DNA of 64,000 nt from Blastocladiella emersonii ATCC 22665 (lineage: Eukaryota; Blastocladiomycota; Blastocladiomycetes; Blastocladiales; Blastocladiaceae), in contig JANHCV010000001.1 in the NCBI GenBank assembly GCA_025594325.1, positions 4,402,001-4,466,000 of the forward strand, given 5' to 3'. Below, piece by piece: positions 41,240-52,205 of this stretch. The translations under genes were made by a program, and so were the position numbers. Positions within the stretch are counted from its first letter, which is position 1. Each line of letters starts with the position of its first letter. The notes under the pieces are model-generated. The model did not search any database. It saw nothing but the letters and a program-made list of their open reading frames with translations, and had not been told where the DNA came from.

Positions 41240-44200
41240 ATGGCGGACGGAACGGCGCCTGTTTCGGGCAGCGGCGACGCGCAGCTCCGTGGAGGTGCGT
41301 CACTTCGCGCGCGTGCCGCGTGGTCCGAGGAAACTCACCTCTTTGCTTCACCTCACCCTCACCTCGTGTCCCCCGCGATTATTTTTCGCATCCTCTAGAG
41401 GTACGCCTGACAGCACGATTGAATTCACAACGCGATCCTGACCTCCCTCGCCCGCGTCCAGCTCCTCGTCCTCGCCGCCAACTTCCTCGCCTCGGTCCCC
41501 GGCGGCCACGATGCCGGCCGCGTCCTCCTCGAGTCGGCCCACGACGGCGGCCTGCTGCCGCGCACCATGGACTACACGGGCCAGTACCGCTCGCAGACGC
41601 CCGCCGAGCTGGTACGATCTCTTTCACGCTGCGCGCCGTCCCATCGCGCGACTGACCACCGTCATGTCTCGTAGCTGCGCAACATCAGCGCCATCCAGTC
41701 GACCGACCTCGTCGGCATCGCGCAGAAATGGATGCAGTCCAACGCCCTCTCGTCGCTCCTCGCCGCCCCGCCGGCGCCCGAGCGCGAGCGCATGCCCATG
41801 TCCATGAGTACGTGGTGGCCGCGGACCATGGCCATCGCCACCCCACCACTAACACGGCCACCACCACCACCCATTTTAGTTCAGAAACTCCGCCTACGCC
41901 AGTCGCACCCGGGCCACCGCGTGACGCTCGCCGAGGCCATGGGCAAGTACGAGGAGATCGGGACGCTGTTCGGGCACACGTTCGAGGTGCTGTGCATGGC
42001 CTTCGACCGCACCCAGCGCCGCATCATCACGGGCAGCAACGACTGGTCCGTCAAGGTGTGGTGCGCCGAGTCCGGTTGGCTCCTCTACACGCTGCGCGGC
42101 CACCTCGCCGAGGTCGAGTTCGTCACCGTCAACCGCGAAAACACCATGATCGCCACCGCCGCCGGCGACGGCACCGTCCGCGTCTGGGACCTGCGCACCG
42201 GCATGCCCGTCGCCACCCTCCGCACCACGCCGCCGCCGCCCGCCCCCGTCGTCGATGGGCCTGCGGCTGCGGCCGCCGCCCAGGCGACGAACCGCGTCAC
42301 CGCCGTCCTCTGGTCGCCCTCGCCGCACCCCGAGAACCGGTTCCTCCTCGCCGCGACGCGGAATGACGCGACGGTCCGCATCTGGCGCTGGGAGCGACCG
42401 GCGGCGGCGGCTGGCGCCAACGCCGCGGCTGCAGCTGGCCCTGGCCACTTCCCCGACCCCGACCACCCGCTCGAGATCCCCGTCCGCACGCTCCCGCACA
42501 CGTACCCCGTGTGTCTCGGCATCGACCCGACGGGCCTCCACATCGCCATCGGCGGGAGTGACGGGATCCTGCGTCTGCACTCGACGCGCCCACTCATCGA
42601 GCACCACCTCGCTCGCGCCGACACGGTCCCGATTCCTGTACTCCCACCCTTCCCCGCCGCCGCCGCCGCTGACGCCATGGATGTGGATCCCGCGGAGACA
42701 CAGAATAGCGGCGACGCGATGCAGGTCGACGACGTGCCGCCAGCACTCCCGCCGCTCTCGCTCGACACGATCCCGTGCGTCGCGCACCTCCGCCACACGG
42801 GCCCGCTCGCCGACGTGCACTTCTCCAACAAGGGCGACCGCATCCTGTCGGCCAGCGAGGAGGGGCTCGCCAACATCTGGACCCTCAACCCGGCCACGGG
42901 CGAGTGGGAGTCGGTCCTCCTCCAGGCCGAGCCCATCCACGAGCCCGACGCCGCCGCTGCCGCCGCTACGGATACCGCCGCGCGCCCCTCGTCTGCCGCG
43001 GGCGCCGACGGGTCGCAGGCGGCGGCGGCCAAGCGCAAGCGGCGGCGCAAGCCGCGGTACCACGTCACCGTGTTCTGCTGGCTGGTCGGCGACGACTACG
43101 TGGTGACCTCGAATGCCGACGGGTACATCCGCGTGTACGAGTCGCAGCACGGCGAGCTGGTGCACGCGATGCGCGGCGACGGGCAGTCGAGCACGGGCGG
43201 CAACGCGCCCGCGGCGGCCGTCGCGGCCATGACGCCCGGCGGCGGGGAGCACATTGCGGCGTACGCCGAGGACGAGCCGTTCGAGATCCTGACGCTCGAG
43301 CCGCACCCGCACGTCCCCGACGTGTTCCTGAGCGCGACGTACATGGCCGGGCACGTCGCGCTGTGGCACCGGTCGCAGTCCGCGCCCGTGTGGACGCGCA
43401 CGCTCAACGGCGTCGTCGGCGACGCGCGCTTCTCGCCCGACGGGTGGACGTTCCTCGTGTCCGAGTACCACCAGGAGCTCGACCCGACCGGGTCGCAGGT
43501 CACCCGCGTGTACGCGATCGGCCGCGACGCCCTCGTCGCGCCCGTTGAGCAGTTCTTCACCAGCGACTTTGACCAGATCGATACCACCTTTGCCGTCCCC
43601 ACGCTCTACGGCCACAACCACCCGTACCACGAGGAACACCCGCAGCTCATCCGCCCGCGCAACTCGGACGTGTACCCGCACCAGCCGCCCGTCGCCGCCC
43701 GCGCAGCGATACCCGCGGGGCTCCCGCCCCACGCCCTCGTCGAGTCGGACCTCGCTGTCGCCGCGCTGCTCGCGAGCGCCGCCCAGCAGCTCGTCATGGC
43801 CGAGTCCGCCGTCCTCCCGCCCGCCGTCGTCGAGGCTCACGCCAAGTCCGTCTCCAAGCGCCCGCGGTCGCACGCCGCCCGCTCGCACCACCACCACCAC
43901 CACCATACCACGACGACGGCGGCCGCCGGCGCGAGTATCGCCGCCAACCCCGCGGCCGCGGTGAGTGCCGGCTGGTTCGCCAACCTCGCAGCCGCCGGCA
44001 CCGGGCTCCCGCCGACGGGCGGCGGGATCGGGCTCATCGACTTTGACCCGACGCAGATGACCATGATCGACAACGATGACTCGGACGACGGTGACTACGA
44101 GGAGGAGGGCGGCGCTGGCCACGACGACGATTTCGCCCCGGCCGCGGCGTCGTCATCGAACCGCCGCCGTCGACGCCGCGGCGAGGAGTACGAGGAGGAG

Positions 44201-47167
44201 ATTGCGGAGACCGCCAGCGACGAGCTCGTGTACGCCGAGTTTGGCGACGACGATGCCCTCGCCGACGTGTTCGACCAGGGGTCCGAGTCGAGCGACGTGG
44301 ACGCGGGCTTCCTGGACGACGACGACGATGAAGATGGTTCGTCGCGCCGCCGCACACGTAGCAGCCGACGCCGCACCGGCCGCACCGCCACCACCGCCAA
44401 CGCCCGCTCGTCCTCGCGCGGGAACGCGTCGTCGCCCGGCCCCAGCACGCGGTCCACCCGCATCACGCGCAGCAGCAGTGGCGGGATCGCCCAACGGCCA
44501 GCGTCGTCGGGAAACCGCCAGTCGTCGCGGATCCGCCGCCCGTCGCGCCGCCACCGCGAGACGTACGGCGACGACGGCATTGGGACCGGTGGGCTCGAGA
44601 TCGACCCGCTCGAGCTCCTCGACGACGAGCTCGAGGCCAACCAGCGCACCCGCGGCCGCCGGCGCCGACTCCGCCGCGCGCACGACGACGAGGACGACGA
44701 CGAGGTGCCGGCACCTGCACCGCGCCGACCCGGTCTCCGGTCCCGCTCGCCGCCCCCGCGGCCGCCGCCGCTCCCGCGCGCGGGTGCTCGGACGCGCGCG
44801 ACCACGCGGGCGTCGTCAGCCTCGGCGACGATGCCACCGCCCGCGGTGAACGGGCGCCGGACGCGGTCGTCGCGCGCGGTCCCGACCGACGACGACGACG
44901 ACGAGGAGGATGTCGAGGAGGAGACCCCCATCACGTCGCTCGCCACGTCGCCCGAGCCCGAGCCCACGCCCGGCCCGTCCTCGGCGCGCAGCCAGCGCGC
45001 GCGGCGGCGGCGCGCGCTCGAGTCGGACGACGATGACGACGACCACGCGCTGCTCGGCGAGGAGGACGAGATCGCGCCGATCGCCGAGCTCGCCAACAAC
45101 GGGCGCCGGCATTCGGGGTCGCGGGCGCGGCGTGTCGTCATCAATGACGATTCCGACGCTCGCGGCGAGTCGGGCGAGGACGTGCTCATGGCGGCGGGCT
45201 CGTCGTCGTCGGCCCGGCCAACGCGTAGCCGCCGTGCCGCCGCGACCGCGGCCGTCGCGGCTATCTCGGCGCTGCCCCCGATCCCGTCCGAGGTGGCGAA
45301 CGGCGGCCGGAACCGCCGCGGACGCCGGCATAACCCCGACACGGTACCGGTCCCCGAGACGCAGGCGTTCCACGACTACGTCGATAACGAGGAGGAGGGC
45401 AGTGATGCCGCGAGTGAGGAGGAGGCGGTGCCCGTGCCGCCGCCCCGCGCGTCGCGCAACCGCGCGCTGAGCTCGAGTTCCACGACCACCCTTCCGCCCG
45501 CCCCTGCGCCAGCGACGACCGCGCGCGGCCGGACGCGCCGCACCTCGACGCTCCCACCGGCGACGCAGGTCGAGCGGTACCCGGACTGGATGACGGCGAC
45601 CGAGACGGACGAGTTTGCGTACTACCCGCAGGCCGGCGACCGCGTCGTCGTGTTCATGGACGGGTACCGGCGGTTCCTCGACGCCGCCAAGGACGCGTAC
45701 CGGTCGGCCGGCGCCGGCCCTGGCGGCAACAGCCCGTACGCGTCGCAGCGCCTGCACCTGTTTGGCCGCGTCGACCACCTCGTCGCGACCGTGTCCCAGG
45801 TCAACGTCGAGCGCGTCGTCCGCGGCGGCGGGGTTGTCGCGTGGGTCGTCGCCCTGCACGTCGTCCCCGACGGCGAGCCCGGCCCGCCGCGCGTGCTCGT
45901 CATCAAGTACGAGGACCTCGGGATGCCCGACTTTGTCGTGCTCGAGTCGCGGTTCCGCCACGCCGTGGCGATGACGGCCGAGATCCAGATCGCCGACACG
46001 ATCCGCGTGGTCGCCGACAAGGGCGAGCGGTGGGACGGGACCGTGATCGACGTCAAGTCGGACTCGGAGTGGGAGAAGTTCGCCGTGCAGTGGGACGACG
46101 AGGACGAGGACTCGGGCGACGCCAACGGCGCCGTGAGCCCGTGGGAGCTCGACCTCGAGGGTGCCTCGCGCAGCAGCGACGAGTACCTCCCGCCCGCGAT
46201 CCGCGACCGCGCGACCGCTACGCTCATGGCGACGCGCGGGTGGCCGCAGCCCGAGAATATCGGCGCCGTCGTACCCAACGTACCCCGGCCCGCGTCCGTC
46301 ATCTTGTTGCTTGCGCGGCTCCAGGGCAACTTTTACCGCCACCCCGCCGAGCTCGCCGCGGACCTCGGCCGGCTTCTCTCGTCGCCCTACTCGGGCGCCG
46401 CAGACCTTGCGACTGTCGCGACTGTCCGCGAGTTGCAACGCAGCGTCGCCGCGGCGGCGGCCCGCGCGTCGTCGTCGCCCGCCCTCGGAAACGGGAACGG
46501 CAACGCGGTCTCGCCCAGTTTCCGCGTCCGGCTCCGGCTCGACTCGGAGGCCGCCGGCTCCTCGTCGTCAGCGCATCCCGCCCCCGCAACGCACACCGAG
46601 GACGACGTGGTCCACTCGGGCTACGACGACTCGGAGTCGGACCCGCCCGCGCCTGCACCCGCCCCCACCACCACGCGGCGGTCCGCGCGCACCGCGTCGT
46701 CCTCATCGACCGCCGCAGTACCCCCGCCCCTGCCGCCACGCAACGGCCGCCCGCGCCGCGCCGCGTCGCACCTCGTCGCCCCCACGCCAGCCGCCCACGC
46801 GGCCGAGTTTGCCAGCGAGGACGAGCTCGTGTCCGGGTTCACGATCGCGCCGCGCCGGCGCACGTCCCGGCGGTCGCTCGACCTCGACGATGACGAGGAT
46901 TTCGATGACGATGGCGAGGTGATCCCCGCGCCCAAGAAGCGCAAGCGCGCGGCCGCGGCACCTGCGCGGAAGCAGCCGTCGCGGCGCCGGGCGCATGCGT
47001 CGGACGAGGAGGACGACGAGGAAGAGTACGACATTGTCGGCGACGGGCTGGATGAGGACGAGGAGGACGAAGACCCGATCGTCGACGACTCGGACTCCGA
47101 CTCGGACGCGTACAGCGACGGCGAGGGCGCGGCGTCGTCGCGGGCCAAGCGGGCGCGGCGCCGGTGA
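41240..47167 (+). CDS. BRWD/PHIP-like WD40 and bromodomain protein
   Basis: Proposed exons: 41240-41294, 41399-41400, 41462-41611, 41675-41807 and 41880-47167; 1875 residues. BRWD/PHIP proteins bind chromatin and act as CRL4 substrate receptors. The N-terminal helical region (ELLVLAANFLAS, LLPRTMDYTG) matches the BRWD LisH-like start. WD40 repeats begin near residue 145: FGHTFEVLCMAFDRTQRRII, GSNDWSVKVW, GHLAEVEFVTVNRENTMIAT, GDGTVRVWDLRTGMPVA. A long acidic and Arg/Ser-rich middle follows. The C-terminal part carries the BRWD cryptic Tudor-like block (YYPQAGDRVVVFMDGYRRF near 1355; VIKYEDLGMPDFVVLESRF) and one bromodomain-like helical unit near 1593 (PASVILLLARLQGNFYRHPA). A second bromodomain is not seen. 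The first exons are uncertain: phase and the conserved Glu-Leu are only satisfied with a two-base exon. Confidence 0.78.
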
Positions 47168-47268
47168 TGTGTTCGTTCCCAAGATGATTGAATGGAGTGT
47201 TCCTTTTGTGCACAGCAACAAGCATGTAATCACGCGAAACAAACGATAGGGTAGGGGATGAGGGAGAC

Positions 47269-48812
47269 TTAGATCTTGAGCTTGGTGTTGACCTCCTTGG
47301 CCAGGTCCTTCTTGCCGGCGGCGGGGGCCTTGGCGGCGGCGGGGGCCTTGGTGGGCTTGCCCTTGAGCTCGACCGTGTAGGGGATGAAATCCTCGCCAAC
47401 AAAGGGGCGGAGGGGCGGGGGCACGACGAAGCCGTCGTCCGTCTGCCAGTTCTCGAGGATGCAGCACAGCGTGCGCTCGGCGGCCGTGAGCGTCGAGTTG
47501 AGGCAGTGGACGTACTTCTTCTCGCGCTCGCCCATCTTCTTGATGCCGCAGCGGATCTCGAGGTTGCGCGACTGGTAGTCGGTGCAGTTGGAGCAGGACA
47601 CGAGCTCCTTGAACTCGCCCTGGAACGGGAACCACGCCTCGAGGTCGTACTTCTTGGCGGCGGCGTTGTTGAGGGCGCCCGAGACGATGGAGATGACGCG
47701 GTACGAGAGGCCGAGCGACTGGTAGAACTCCTCGGAGGTGGCGATCATCTCCTCGAGCATCTCCCACGACTTCTCGGGCTCGCACAGCACGAACTGCTCC
47801 ACCTTCTCGAACTGGTGCACGCGGAAGATGCCCCACGTGTCCTTGCCGTGCGACCCGGCCTCCTTGCGGAAGCACGACGAGAAGCCGGCGTACTTGATGG
47901 GCAGGGCCTTCTCCTCGATCCACTCGTTGGCGTGGAACGCCGAGATGGGCTGCTCCGAGGTGGCGATCAGGTACTTTTCGTCGCCCGCGTCGCCCGTGAC
48001 CTTGTACAGCTCCTCGTCGAACTGCGAGAGCTGCGCGGTGCGAGCCATGACGTCCTTGTTCATGAAGTACGGGGTCATGAGCTTCTTGTAGCCCTTCTTC
48101 TTGAGGAAGGCGAGGCCGTACTGGACGAGGGCGAGGATCAGGTCGACGCCGTGGCCGGTGAGGAAGTAGGCGCGGTGGCCGGCGATCTTGACGCCGCGCT
48201 CCGCGTCGTAGCCGTCGAGGCGCTGCAGCACCTCGTGGTGCGACAGGCGCGCGCCCTGCACGGGCTCCTTGCCGTCCTTGAACCAGGTGCGCACCACCTC
48301 GTTGTTGGCCTCGTCGTTGCTGTCGACGACCGACGGGTGCACCAGGTTGCCGAGGAGGTTCAGGGCAGCGTTGAGCTTGTCCTCGGCCTCCTTCTTGGCC
48401 TCGGCCAGCGCCGCCTGCTCGGCCTCGACCTGCGCCTTCTTCTTGAGCAGCTCCGACGCGTCCTTCTTGGCCTTCATGAGCGCGCCGATCTCTGTTCACG
48501 CGCAGGAATGGGTGTGAGCGTGCGTCCGGAAGGTGCGAGTAGCGAGCGGTAGGTACCCTTCTTGACGGCGTTGAGCTCCTTGTTCTTGGCGTCCACGTCG
48601 AACGAGACTAGCAACGCAGAGATCGCGCGTCAGCAACATCCATCACCCTCACCGACGAGGCGCAGCGGAGCAGTACTTTTGACCCACTGCTGGTCGAGCT
48701 CAATGACACGGTCGACGCCCTTGGGGTCGGCGCCGCGCTTGCGCTCCGACTCGCGGACGGCGTCGGGGTTGCCGCCCTTCTCGACGCGGAGCAGGTTGAT
48801 GTCAAGCGTCAT
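47269..48812 (-). CDS. SES1: Cytosolic seryl-tRNA synthetase
   Basis: Minus-strand exons 48812-48677, 48607-48557 and 48491-47269 encode 469 residues (introns 69 and 65 nt), near the yeast length of 462. The enzyme charges tRNA-Ser and tRNA-Sec. The start MTLDINLLRVEKGGNPDAVR matches eukaryotic cytosolic SerRS (LDINLFR..GNP). The long N-terminal coiled-coil arm spans about residues 35-115. Class II motif 2 is FSSCFRKEAGSHGKDTWGIF followed by RVHQFEKVEQF; motif 3 is NSTLTAAERTLCCILENWQ. The YLIATSEQPISAFHANEW loop (serine/tRNA site) is intact. The C-terminus ends in a Lys/Ala-rich extension typical of eukaryotes. It converges on the BRWD gene, with about 100 bases between stops. Confidence 0.95.
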
Positions 48813-49226
48813 GGTTGCTACTTTTGGCGTTTCGTGTGCAAGTCGCGCGATCCGGCGAAGGAGAGAAGGAGAGGCGACTTGGAGCGAGCGACCGGACGGA
48901 GGCAGCGGAAGCAGCAGCGGGGAGGCGCTTGACTCGAGGCGCCGATCACTCGCGTGAGATCACGCCGCGCGGGGCCGATACGCGACGCGCGGGCGTCGCA
49001 CCTCACAGACACCGCGAAATAGTCGGGAATGACTCGCCAGACTATTCTACGCCCTGAAAGAGTGTATAGGCGCGGTGAGTCGGCGTCGAGTCGATCCTGG
49101 CGACGGGCCACGGGACCGAGTGTGATCAAAACCGCCGCCACGCGCCGACCGCGTCGCGTCGCGCCTCTCACCTCGAGCGTGTACTCTCTTGCTCGCACCG
49201 CAACCCACAGCACCTACCCACTTGCA
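48813..49226. promoter_or_regulatory. Divergent promoter region of SES1 and GRC3
   Basis: 414 bases between divergent starts, with a less GC-rich stretch at about 49010-49075. No specific element was identified. Confidence 0.35.
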
Positions 49227-51371
49227 ATGAAGTACAAACTGCGATCGTCGCCGCCGTCCGAGTCGACGCCATCGAGCTCGCCGGGCCCGGCCGCGCCGCC
49301 GGCCGAGAGGTGAGCAAAAAACCCCATGCGACCAAATCTCGCCGTCCTCACACTCCCCCCTCAAAACCCTAGCCCGAACCTGCTCGAGTACACGACGGTG
49401 CCGCTCAACGAGGCCAAGACGACGGCCAGCGACGGCGACGTGACGCTGGTCGGGTTCCAGCACGGCCAGACCTTTTGCTTCCAGGGCTACTGCCTCGTCG
49501 GCGCCGTCCAGGGCGCCTTCTCCGTGTACAACTTTCTCGCGGTGGCTCCACCACGGGAACCCGTCACGGACGGCGTGGTCCCGCCCGTCGCGGTCCTGCA
49601 CCCGTGCTTTGCGCCGTCGACACACTCGCTGCCCGTGCTCCGCGCCGTTGAGTGCCCCGCATCCACGCAGCCCGCGCCCGTCGCCGACTCGCAGCGCGCC
49701 GTCGCTGTCCCGCCGACCTCGCCGCTTGGGAAGCGGATCGCGCGGCTGCTCGCGAAGCTGCAGGCCAAGAACGAGTTTGACGCGGTCCTCGCGCTCGTCG
49801 ACTTCTCGTGGGCGCAGCTGCACGCGGTGCACGGCGTGACGCCCGAGTTTGTCATCTTCGACCCGCGCGACCGCGAGAACGCCGGGCTCGCCGCGAAACA
49901 CCCGCGGGTGCCCGTCCCGCACGTCACGCCCGTGGTCGGGCCCGTCGCGCACACGTCGACGCTCGCGACGCCCGAGTCGTGGCAGGCGGCGCTGCACACG
50001 GTGCTCGCGGACGCGGCCGTGTACGCGGGCCTGACGGAGCTCGAGTCGCTCGCCGTGTACCCGACCGTCGTCGCAACGGGCGCCAAGTCGTACGGCAAGT
50101 CGACGTTCAACCGCATGGCCGTGAACGTGCTGCTGTCGACGTTCCCCGAAGTCGCGTTTCTCGACCTCGACGTCGGGCAGGCCGAGTTCACGGCGCCCGG
50201 CGTGCTCGCGCTGACGGTGGTCGACCACCCGGTGCTCGGGCCCGGGTACTGGTCGCGCCCGCACTCGGGGCGCACCAACCACGTCGCCGCGCACTTTTAC
50301 GGCGCGGCCAGCCCGCAGTCGGACCCGGACCTGTACTGGGAGCAGGCGGCGCACCTGATCGGCGCGTACCGCGCGTACGCCGACAGCGTGTGGGCGCGCG
50401 AGCGGCGCGTCGTCCCGCTCGTCGTCAACACCATGGGCTGGGTCCGCGGGCTCGGGTACATGCTCCTCGAGGCCACGGTGCGCGCCGTGGTCCCGACGCA
50501 CGTGGTGGTCCTCGAGCACGCGGCGTCGGACCGCGACGCGGTGCCTGTTGACGAGCTGCTGCGGCCGTGGACCGAGACCGAGGGCGCCGAGGAGGAAGGC
50601 GGTGAGGAGAGCGCCGCGCAAGGACAAGTATTCGTGCCGCGCGTGATCAAGGCGACGGCGCTGCGCGGGATGCTGCCGAACGCGCCGAAACTCAACCCGG
50701 CGGACCTGCGCACGCTCGCGCTCGCAGCGCACCTGCTGAGCCGGCCGGGCGCGTCGCTCGCCCGCGTCCTCGCCGGCAACGACGCTGGCGGAAAAGACCC
50801 GGCGTGGCTCAACGCGGCGCCGCTCACCTCCCCCACCTACCCGACGCTCCGGGCGCCGCTGCACCGCGTGCACGCGGCGTTCCCACACGCAGACATCCCG
50901 CGGGCCGAGCTGCTGCGCGCGCTCAACTCGATGCTCGTCGCGCTCGTCGGGTGCACGGCCGACCCGCGCGCCTCCGTCACCGCCTCGATCCGCGCGCGGT
51001 GCGGGCGCACGGGGGCGCCTACGCAGTCGCGCCGCGCGCCGACGGCCGCGACGTCGCAGTACCTCGGGATGGCCGTCGTGCGCGGGATCAGCGGCGCGCC
51101 GGCGCACGACCCGAGCCGGCGCGTCCTGTTCCTCGCATCCCCCGTGCCGCTCGCGGACGTCGGCGTGTACCGCGACACGGCGCTCGTCCGCGGCGAGCTC
51201 GAGCTGCCCAACTGGATCGCGGCGTACGGGCTCCCGCCCGCGACGATGGGCGCCAGCGTCGTCGCGCCGTACCTCTCGGCCGCTATGGGCGAGGGGACGG
51301 GCAGTGTCGCGCAGCGCACGTGGCGCGGGGTCCCGCGGCAGGGGCACGCGCGTGGTGGTGGAGGCAAGTAG
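49227..51371 (+). CDS. GRC3: Grc3/Nol9 polynucleotide 5'-hydroxyl kinase
   Basis: Exons 49227-49309 and 49373-51371 (63-nt intron) encode 693 residues. Grc3/Nol9 phosphorylates the 5' end produced by Las1 in ITS2 during 60S ribosome maturation, in the nucleolus. The P-loop is VVATGAKSYGKSTFNRM, the Clp1/Grc3 form. Other signs are VAFLDLDVGQAEFTAPGVLA, GRTNHVAAHFYGAASPQSDP and PLVVNTMGWVRGLGYMLL, the family's Walker B and lid surroundings. A beta-rich N-terminal domain (GDVTLVGFQHGQTFCFQGYC) precedes it, and a C-terminal domain follows (RVLFLASPVPLADVGVY, LVRGELELPNW). An acidic insertion (EEEGGEES) lies near residue 440. The shared upstream region with SES1 is about 415 bases. Confidence 0.88.
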
Positions 51372-52205
51372 ATGATGATGATGATGATGGCGAGCAGGAT
51401 GATACATAAACCCTTTTTTTGAGATGATGGTGGAGGCACGCGCGACGAGGTGGAGAGGACGCGAAGCACGGCCCACGTGAGCCGTTTGAGACGCGCTCGA
51501 TTTGCTCTTCGCCTCGCCGCCGCTGCCGTCCTGATTCCCTCGGCAAACGCAAACTGGGGACGTCCGAGAGAACCTCGAGAGCGTTACCGTGGCCATGATC
51601 CAGCTCTGCACCTTGAATTCTTCGGCGCGTCAACGGGGCCGCGCAGGACAAGGGGAGGATGAAGAACGGCCACGAGGGGTAGCGGTTGCCGGCGGGCGGG
51701 CAGCCCGGCCAACTGCGTGCAATAGTATCACAGGGAAGAAAGCCGTACAAAGCGCAAACTAGAAGGGAGGCAAGATGAGAGAACGGTAATAAGTATTGAG
51801 GTGCGCGGGCCCGCGAGCGAGCGAGTCCACGCTCGATGCTCTCCCGCCCGCCGTCGCCCCGCCGCGCCCTCGTCCTCCCTCCCCGCCCAACCGTAACGCG
51901 CTCTCGCTCTCCCCGCCAGCGACCGTCCGCGCGCGCGCCGTCGTCGCTCTCAACCCCGCTCGAGTGCACTCGCGCACCCGCATCATATCACCGCATCACG
52001 CGGCACTCCCTGCAGTCCCCGCAGCGACCGTCCGCGCGCGCGCCGTCGTCGCTCGCATCCCCGCTCGAGTGCACTCGCGCTCGCACCGCCCCGCTCCAGC
52101 TGCTGCGTGTGCGAGGCGCTCTCACTCCACCCATCGCCATCGCCATCGCCATCGCCGCGATCGCGGGTCTGCCACGGCTGGCCTGATCTCCCACACTCTC
52201 GCGCA
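51372..52205. other. Upstream region of INO80 with a tandem duplication
   Basis: About 830 bases with no gene recognised. A short GAT run follows the GRC3 stop (about 51371-51388). A 59-base duplication is at 51917-51975 and 52022-52080, and a CATCGC run at about 52131-52157. Confidence 0.45.
51917..52080. repeat. 59-base direct duplication, period 105, upstream of INO80
   Basis: Copies at 51917-51975 and 52022-52080 both contain CAGCGACCGTCCGCGCGCGC and end in CTCGAGTGCACTCGCGC, with only a few differences inside. The second copy ends about 125 bases before the INO80 start codon. Each copy ends in the palindrome CGAGTGCACTCG, a possible protein-binding site. Confidence 0.75.

Noticed and set aside
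41894-44122. 742-codon antisense frame opposite the BRWD-like gene
   Set aside because: Val/Arg/Gly-rich with no domain; the sense strand carries WD40 repeats.
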